Positions 1 through 9,600 of a stretch of DNA of 61,752 bases are shown piece after piece. The stretch covers positions 1 to 61,752 of the forward strand of contig JAIOYW010000021.1 in the NCBI GenBank assembly GCA_021740915.1, written 5' to 3'. How positions within the stretch are numbered: the first letter of the stretch is position 1; each line of letters opens with the position of its first letter. Made by a program: the position numbers and the translations under genes. This DNA comes from Ignavibacteriales bacterium (GTDB taxonomy: Bacteria; Bacteroidota; Ignavibacteria; Ignavibacteriales; Melioribacteraceae). The notes below the pieces were generated by a model. It was not told the origin of the DNA. It was given only the letters and a program-made list of their open reading frames with translations, and searched no databases.

Positions 1-86
1 GAGCGCAATAAATCGTGCGACCCCGGAGGGGTCGATTCCTATTATCAATATCTTTATTCTATAAACGTTCGATGCCTTCGGCATCG
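1..86 (+). repeat. Composite double-hairpin repeat, copy 1
   Basis: Two perfect hairpins, 18-34 (GACCCC/GGGGTC arms) and 70-86 (GATGCC/GGCATC arms), start 52 bp apart. The linker contains TTCTATAAACGTT. The leading GAGCGCAATAAATCGT at 1-16 recurs at 389-404, so the repeated unit is at least 86 bp. The copy may begin outside the window. Confidence 0.8.
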
Positions 87-388
87 GAAATGAATCGATC
101 ATTCTTCGAAAAGGGTGCTGAGTGATCCGCTCGTCAGGGTATGTTTAGTTATGAGAAATTCAGCGGATCGTATTTCCTGGTCTTCGTAGAGACATGCCAT
201 GGCATGTCTCCACAGATATTCACAAAATCAGCGGGAGATCGCCGCGCCTCATTGAAAAGATATGAGGCTCGCGATGACATGTGACCCGTTAACGGAGTAA
301 GCATGTTATTGTCTGATTCGTGATTCGTATGATTTAATGTTTTATATGATTTTTTTTGACCCCGAAGGGGCAAATGTTTGTAGAATAG

Positions 389-475
389 GAGCGCAATAAA
401 TCGTTAGACCCAGAGGGGGTCGATTCCTATTATCAATATCTTTTTTCTATAAACGTTTGATGCCTCCGGCATCGG
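389..475 (+). repeat. Composite double-hairpin repeat, copy 2
   Basis: This copy has the same layout as 1-86. An imperfect GACCC/GGGTC hairpin at about 407-420 is followed by a GATGCC/GGCATC hairpin at 459-473, with starts 52 bp apart. The linker between them is almost the same sequence as in copy 1. Confidence 0.8.
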
Positions 476-651
476 GTGATGAGTAAAGGCCTGATATAAG
501 TTGTTGCAACTAATTTCAGTCAAGTGACAGATCGCCACGCCATGTCCCGCAAAGCGGGGCGGGGCGCAGCGATCTGCCGCTTCTTTGACTCTAAACATTG
601 GCTCCTCAATACGTGATCTAAATTTACTCCTTTTTGAGGGGCCATTTTACA

Positions 652-3600
652 CTATTTCAATAACATCATTTTCTTTGTTTTATTATAATTTGGAGTAATT
701 ATTTGATAGAAATATATACCTGATGCAACCCTTTCACTGAATTGAAATTCATGAAAACCTGCTTCTAATTCACGATCGACCAGAGTTAATATCTTTTCAC
801 CAACTGAATTATATATGTTCAATTTGACAGGTGCGGTTTCCGGTAATCCAAATTTTATAGTAGTAGAGGGGTTAAACGGATTCGGATAATTCTGCTCCAG
901 CACAAATTCGGTTGGTATTTCCAAAGAAGTAACATTGATTGAAGTAATAGAACTCTCGGAGATAGAGATTGATTTGCCATCTCTTACAATCAGATTGATT
1001 CCATTCAAAGGTGAGCTGATTTTCAGGTCAGTTCCTGTAACGGATATTCTTACCGGGTATGCTGCATCTTTGATAGTGACCACTGAACTGGTATTCGAAG
1101 TAGCAAATGAGTTATCATTATACCTGACGTCAAAAATACCAAGCGGAGGAAGAGGAGGCAGTTCATATGAACTTTTTGTCTCATCTACAATATAAAGAGT
1201 TTGAATGTTACCCTTTGCATCAGTAATCTCAATTTTGCTTTTTTCACCCTGAACAGAAAAGAGAGCATTAGTCGATTTTTTGCTGATAACCTGATTCAAA
1301 TTGATTACACCTGCCTGAGAAGCTTTAATCCAATAACCCTTTCCGGGCTGAAGTTCAGTCGCTGCCTGGTAACCGCTGTTGAATCCATAGAATTGAGATG
1401 CGATGATACCTGCAGGTACTGTTGTAAGATCAGCGACCAAAACACTCTGATTAAAAGGACCGATAATATTCCAACCCGCGTCAACGTTAATGCCGCCTGC
1501 CGGAACATCTCCCTGAACCGTTATCGATTCTTCGGATCCGTATTTTAACCAGTAGCCTTCGCCGTTAACTGCCTGGGTCACGGTTGTATAGCCATTATTG
1601 AAAGCATAAGCCGGAGAAATCGCGTTTTCGAATATTGATGCAATGCTCATATCCGAAGTCAATAAGGGGACAGAGATGATATTCCACCCGCCTGTTACTG
1701 AGATAATTGATGAGTTGCCTGTAACGGGCATTTTTTCATACGCATAAACCGCGCCTGTTCCACCGGCATGGCTTGCCCCTATTACGATTTTACCCCCTGA
1801 AACAGATACTGAAGTTCCAAATTGATAATTGCCTGACGCATCGGATGGTGTAATCTTCATGATTTCACCCCAGACATTTTCTCTTCCGGCATTTCGTTCA
1901 AATAAATAAGCAGCGCCGGCATATTCTCCGTTTTCATTTTCGTTGGGAGTTCCGACTAAAACGTAGTTTCCTGAAAGCGAGACTGATGTACCGAAAAAAA
2001 CATTCTCCTGAGCATCGGAAGCAGTGATCTTAGTTACTTCACCCCAATTATTTTCGCCTCCCTGATCACGGTAAAAGATGTATGCGGCTCCGGAATTAAA
2101 GGATTTACCAATGGCACCAATGACAGCATAATACCCGGAAAGAGAGACTGAATGACCGAAATAATCTCTTAATTGAGCATCAGAAGCGGTAATCTTTTTT
2201 ACTTCGCCCCAATTATTTTCTCCGCCTTGATTGCGGTAAAAGATGTATGCGCCTCCGTTAATATTGAAATTGCCTTCGGCACCAACAATAGCGTAATCTC
2301 CTGATATTGCAACAGAGACTCCAAAATTATGATCTCCCTGCAAATCGGAAGCGGTCATTTTTTCTACTTCACCCCAATTATTTTCTCCGCCTTGATTGCG
2401 GTAGAACAGATACGATGCTCCGGCATCAATAACTCCAGCATCCTCATGCGGGGCACCGACAATTAAGTAATCACCGGAAATAAATACTGAAAGACCAAAG
2501 TTCGCTCCTTCACCAGGCGTTGAAGCTGTCAGTTTTTTTACTTCGCCCCAGTTATTTTCACCCCCCTGATTACGGTAGAAAAGATATACTGCCCCGGCTC
2601 CAGCAGACCCTGCATTTTCATATGGCGCTCCGACAACAGCATAATCACCAGACAGAGATACCGAGTATCCGAATAATGCACCAGGTTGTTCATTGGAGGC
2701 AATAAGTATTTTTTGCTCGGTCCAATTATTATCTCTTCCGGAACTACGGGAAAACACGTATGCTGTTCCTACAAAACTTCCACCATCATCGTCATAAGGA
2801 TCCCCGAAAATAGCATTGTTACCCGAAATGGAAACCGAAGATCCAAATCCATCACCAGGCATTGCATTAGAAGCAGACAATTTTTGTATTTCCTGAAACT
2901 GGTAACCGGCGGTTGTATCAATATAATTAAAACCGTTAACCAAAGTATCTCTTAAACCACCGCTGGTTTCAACAATAATATCTATCATTCCTGTATTGCC
3001 TGCGGGTGCTTTGCAAATAATTTGAGCATCGCTCCAGTTTGTAAAATTAACAGCCGGAATACCGCCAAATAACACAGCACCCTGCAAATCACCAAAACTT
3101 GTACCTGAAATTGTTACTTCCGTACCACCATTACTGCTGCCGCTATTCGGGGAAACAGAAGAAATCGAGGGGTAAACAACCGGCAACGCCTGATTTACAA
3201 AAATATACGCAGCGCCTGCATTGCTGCCGCCTGCATCATGTTCAGGAGAACCAACAATTACATAGTCACCGGAAATAGAGACTGCTGATCCAAATTTATC
3301 AGCCCATTGTACATCGGAAGCTGTGATTTTAAGTATCTCACCCCAGTTTTCAGACCCACCGGTATTCCGATAATAAATATATGCTGCACCGTTGTCAAAT
3401 ATTGTGCCGTCTTCACCGGAAGCACCAACAACGATATAATCGCCTGAGATTGAGACCGAACCGCCAAAATAATCATTACCCTGAGCGTCGGAAGCAGTTA
3501 TTTTTTTAACCTCTCCCCAATTATTTACTCCACCTTTATGACGGGAATAAAGGTATGCAGCTCCGGCATAACTTCCACCGGCTGCCTCACCGAGTGCGCC

Positions 3601-6600
3601 AATTACAGCATATTCACCCGTTATGGAAACAGAACGGCCAAATAGATCTCCACTTTGTGCATCTGATGCTGCAAGTTTTTTAATCTGGCCCCAATTATTT
3701 ACTCCACCTTCATTGCGGTAAAATAGGTACGCTGCGCCAGCCTGATTTCCACCAGAACTTTCCCGAAAGGCTCCAACGACTGCGTATTCTCCGGAAAGCG
3801 AAACAGAAATACCAAAATTAGCATTTGACTGTGCATCAAAAGCTGTTATTTTTTTAACTTCACCCCAATTATTATCACCACCCTGATTACGGTAATAGAG
3901 GTACGCAGCTCCGGAATTGCTGCCGAATGTATCCTCACCATCGGCGGATACAATCAGGTAATCTCCCGAAAGCGAGACAGAAGCACCTAAGTTATCATCT
4001 GCCTGAGCATCAGAAGCTGTTATTTTTTTAACTTCACCCCAATTATTAACACCACCCTGATTGCGGTAATACAAGTATGCTGCCCCTGTGTTATTACCAC
4101 CTGCATCTTCATACGGGGATCCTACAACAGCAAAGTCACCGGAAATATGCACTGAGTTACCAAAATATGCGGCAAGTTGAGGAGAAGATGCTGTAAGTTT
4201 TTTAACCTGGGTCCACTCATTTTCCGTGTTCTGATTTCGTAAATACAGGTACGCCGCACCAACATCACCATTCTCATACGGAGCCCCTACTATTGCAGTA
4301 TTTCCAAAGACTGATATAGCGGCACCAAAGTTATCTCCTGCCTGCGCATCGGATGCGAGAACTTTTTGCACTTCCTCAAAGTAGTTCCCTGCAGTGGTTT
4401 CAATAAACTCAAATCCGTTAACCAGGGTATCTCCCGCTCCTTCGCTGTTTACAACGATTATATCGACAACTCCCGCCGACATAGGAGGTGTTCTGCAAAC
4501 TATTAAGGTATCTTTCCAGTTCGTAAAATTAAATGCCGGTACTCCGCCAAACAGAACCATTCCTTGAACATCAGCGAAATTCATACCCTTTATGGTTACC
4601 TCTGTACCACCTGAATGGCTGCCGGTATTTGGAGAGATCGAAGTAATTACAGGCGAGGCCCCCGGTAATGGTTCATTTCTAAAAATATACACAGCACCTG
4701 CATTAGTTCCGCCGGCATCCGCCCACTGGGCACCTACTAAAGCATAATCACCTGAAACTGATACTGAATAACCAAAGAAGCTGTTTGGCTGTGCATCGGA
4801 AGCTGTTAATTTATTCACTTCTGACCAGACTCCGTTTTCACCTTGTTTGTATATATACGCAGCTCCGGCATCATTGCCGCCGGCATCTTCCTTATAAACT
4901 CCCACAATAGCGTAATCACCCGAAATTGATACCGATGTACCAAATTCGTCACCTGCCTGTGCGTCTGATGCTGTAATTTTTGACACTTCAGACCAGACTC
5001 CGTTCTCATTCCGCTTAAATATATATGAAGCTCCGGCATCAGTACCGGCCGCATCTTCGTAAACAGCACTTGCAATTGCATAGTCACCTGAAATAGATAC
5101 CGAAGTACCTAAATTATCACCTGACTGAGCATCTGAGGCTGTAAGCATTGCAGTTTGGGTCCAGTTACCATCTGCTGCTCTCTGAAAGATATAAGCTGCG
5201 CCTGCATCAGAGCCTGCGCCTGCAACATCTTTCTTTGAAGCTCCCACGATCACATGATCTCCTGAAATTGCACCGGAACTTCCGAAGAAATCATTTGCCT
5301 GAGCTCCCGAAGCGGTCAGTTTAGTTACTTCAATCCAGTTGCCATTTACATCCGGTGTATAAACATATGCAGCTCCGGCATTTGAGCCTCCCGCATCTTC
5401 AAAAACAGAAGTCACCAATGCATAATTTCCCGAAATTGATACTTTGGCGCCAAATGCATCATCTGCCTGCGCATCTGAGGCTATAAGTTTATTTACTTCT
5501 GACCAGGTTCCGTTTTCGCTGCGTTTATATACGTATGCCGCACCGGCATTATTACCGCCGGTATCTTCGGTATATGCACCTACTATTGCATAATTGCCTG
5601 AAATAGAGACTGAGAAACCATAATTATCACCAGCCTCTAAGTCAGATGCAGTAAGTTTTGTAACCTGATTCCAGGTACCGTTCTGGTCTCTTTTATAAAT
5701 ATATGCCGCGCCTGCGTCACTGCCCGCGGCATCTTCGAGATGGGCACCTACAATTGCATCATCACCTGAAATTGATACGGAGAAACCGAATTCATCATCT
5801 CCCTGAGCATCCGCGGCAAGAAGTCTCTGTATTTCCTGGAACTCGTATCCCGAAGTGGTTTCAATATATTCGAAACCATTTACAAGGGTATCTCTTTTGC
5901 CCTGTTTGTCTTCAACTATTACATCAACTGATCCGGTAACGCCTGCGGGTGTTTTGCATACTATTTGTGTACTGCTCCAACTTGTTACATTAACTGATGG
6001 TACTCCGCCAATTAATACACTGCCCTTTACATCACCAAAATTTGCACCGGAAATTGTTACTTCAGTACCTCCTGATTGACTTCCGGAATTCGGGGTAATT
6101 GAAGCAATTGAAGGCAGAATTTCGGGTGGGGCCTGATTTCTGAACATATAAGCAGCTCCGGCATTATTTGCACCGGCATCTGCCCACTGTGCACCGACTA
6201 AAGCATAATCTCCGGATATTGCAACCGAGAAACCAAAGAAACTGCTTGCCTGCGCATCTGATGCAGTAAGCTTTTTCACTTCAGTCCAGTTACCGCCGGA
6301 CTGACGATTATACACATAAGCCGCACCGGCATCATTACCGGCAGCGTCTTCTTTGTAAACTCCTACAATGGCATAATCTCCCGAGATTGATACCGTCGAA
6401 CCAAATTCGTCACCTGCCTGCGCATCTGAAGCTGTAATTTTATCAACCTGCAACCAGGCACCATTCTCATTACGCTTAAATATATAAGCCGCGCCGGCAT
6501 TACTGCCTGCTGCATCTTCAAATACTGCACTGATAATAGCATATTCACCCGATATTGCCACCGAGCCGCCAAACTGATCGCCCGTTTCACCATCTGAAGC

Positions 6601-9600
6601 AGTAAGTTTTGCTGTCTGCGACCAATTGCCGGAAGCATCACGCTTAAAGATATAAGCAGCGCCTGCACTTGGTCCTAAAGTAAATTTAGTTGATGCACCT
6701 ACTATCAAATAATCGCCTGATATAGCAGCAGAACTGCCAAACTGATCACTTGCTGCAGGATCCGAAGCGGTCAGTTTATTTACTTCAGCCCAGTTGCCGC
6801 TTTCATCAGGTGTATAAACATATGCAGCTCCGGCATTTGTGCCTCCTGCATCTTCAAAAACTGAGGTCACCAATGCATAATTTCCCGAAATTGATACTTT
6901 GGCGCCAAATGCATCATCTGCCTGAGCATCTGAGGCTATAAGTTTAGTTGCCTGCGACCAGGTTCCGTTTTCGCTGCGTTTATATACGTATGCCGCACCT
7001 GCATTATTACCGCCAGTATCTTCAGTATATGCTCCAACTATTGCGTAATTGCCTGAAATGGAGACTGAGAAACCATAATTATCACCAGCCTCTGAGTCAG
7101 ATGCAGTAAGTTTTGTAACCTGATTCCAGATACCGTTCTGGTCTCTTTTATAAATATATGCCGCGCCTGCATCACTGCCGCCTGCATCTTCCAGATGGGC
7201 ACCTACAATTGCGTCATCACCTGAAATTGATACGGAGAAACCGAATTCATCATCTCCCTGAGCATCCGAGGCAAGAAGTCTTTGTATTTCCTTAAACTCG
7301 TATCCCGAGGTGGTTTCAATGTACTCAAAACCGTTTACAAGAGTATCCCTGTAACCTTCATCGTTTTGAACAATAATATCAACATTACCTTTTATACCGG
7401 CAGGAGTTGTACAAATAATTTCAGCGCTGTTCCAGCTGACAAAATTAACCGACGGCACACCGCCGAATAATACGGTTGATTTAGTATCCCCAAAATTCGT
7501 TCCGGAAATAGTAACTTCCGTACCGCCGGATTGACTGCCCGTGTTTGGTGTTATTGATATGATTTCGGGAATGTTAATCGCTATATATTCCATATTTTCA
7601 AATATGTAAACCGAACCAACATCATTCCAGCTCGGAGAATCCTTATCAGGGGCTCCAATTAAAGCGTAGTTACCTGAAATAGATACAGAGGTGCCAAATT
7701 TGTCGCCCGCTGTTCCGTCAGATGCCGTTATTTTATTAACTTCGCCCCAGTTATTAATGCCGCCTAAATTTCGATTGAAGAAATATGCTGAACCCGGATC
7801 CAATATAGTGGATGAATTGACCACAGAACCAACGACAGCATTATCCCCGGATAGGCTGACACTATAGCCAAATCGATAATTCGTCTGTGCGTCAGATGCA
7901 GTGAGTTTTTTAACTTCACCCCAATTATTGTCACCGCCGGCATTCCGGTAAAACATATATGCTGCACCCTGGTATGAACTTTTACCATAAGCACCGACAA
8001 CGAGATGATTTCCTGAGAGTGAAACCGTGCTGCCAAAAAAATCACCTGACTGAGCATCAGAATTAGTGATTTTTTTGACTTCACCCCAGTTATTATTGCC
8101 GCCCTGATCCCGGTTAAATATATATGCCGCGCCTGAACCGGTTCCTAAAGCTCCATTGGCACCTACTACGGCATAGCTGCCCGAGATGGTCACGGAACCA
8201 AACATTCCAATTGTTTGTGAGTCGGAACCAATGATCTTTTTAACTTCACCCCAATTATTTGCTCCTCCTTTGTCACGTTGATAAATATAGGCAGCACCTT
8301 TATAGTTGGATTCTGCATAGGAACCGACGATAGCATATTCATCTGAGATAGATACCGAATAACCAAATGCATCAGATGCCTGAGCGTCTGACGAAGTAAT
8401 TTTTTTAACTTCACCCCAGTTATTTTCGCCACCCTGATTACGATAAAAAATGTAAACAGCTCCTGCATTTGTTCCAGCATCATCATCTCCGGGGGCTGAA
8501 ACGATTGCATAGTCACCCCAAAGAGCTACTCTTACACCAAATTCATCATTTTGCTGAACACCAGTACCATTAATAATTTTAACCTGACCCCAATTATTTT
8601 CACCGCCCTGATTACGGTATAATACCGTAACTTCCTGATATAGCGTACTGGAGCTGGTTTCATTAAATGACCCCACGAGAGCATAATCACCGGAAACAGA
8701 AACATCGTAACCAAACTTATTTCCAGGAGCCTGATGGGATGTAAGCATTTTTTTAATTTCCTGGAACCTGTATCCTGCTGTTGTTTCAATGTATGTAAAA
8801 CCATTTATAAGGGTATCTTTCAATCCGTCGCTGTTTTCAACAACCACATCAACAGCTCCGGTAATGCCTGCAGGGGTTTTACATACTATCGTTGTTCCGT
8901 TCCAGCCTGATACAACAAGTGCCGGCACTCCTCCAAATAATATGTTGCCCTGCAAATCACCGAAATTTGTACCATTGAGCGTAACTTCCGTGCTGCCCGA
9001 CTGGCTGCCCGAGTTTGGTGCTATAGAGCTGATCTCCGGGTAATTGCCTGCGACAAACTCGTTCTTTGTGAAAATGTATGCAGCGCCAGCTTCCGTTCCG
9101 GCAATAGGATCATCTACACCATCTGCACCAACGAGCAGATAATCACCTGAGATTGCAGCTGAAAATCCAAAATACGCCGATTGCTGGGGATCAGAAGCTG
9201 TCAGTTTATTAATTTCGCCCCAGTTGTTATCGCCCCCCTGATTGCGGTAAAACACATAAGCTGCTCCGGCATCGGAAAGACCGGCATCTTCTCCATTAGC
9301 ACCAACAACGGCATAGTCGCCGGAGATAGAAACAGACTCGCCAAAGTAATCCAGTTCTTCTGCATCTGAAGCAGTAAGTTTTTTTACTTCGCCCCAGTTG
9401 TTATCGCCTCCCTGATTGCGGTAAAATACATAAGCCGCACCTGCATCATTTCCTAATGCATCATTGCTCAATGCCCCAACAATAGCATAATCACCGGAGA
9501 GGGACACTGAATTTCCAAAATTAGAATAATCTGAAACATCAGAAGCAGTAAGTTTTTTAACCTCACCCCAATTATCTGCCCCACCCTGATTGCGGTAAAA

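Larger units (their letters stand above)
1..651. other. Gene-free 3' flank filled with interspersed hairpin repeats
   Basis: No credible gene is seen here. The short open frames cross the hairpins and lack ribosome-binding sites. The stretch holds two composite hairpin units (about 1-86 and 389-475), an inverted hairpin at 358-371, and a 23-base segment at 538-560 that recurs inverted at 30151-30173. Bases of roughly 300-385 also recur inverted at about 30020-30110. It lies downstream of the giant minus-strand gene that ends at 652. Confidence 0.7.

Noticed and set aside
149-598. Two short minus-strand open frames (149-373, 404-598)
   Set aside because: They cross the hairpin repeats, lack ribosome-binding sites and have no recognisable product.
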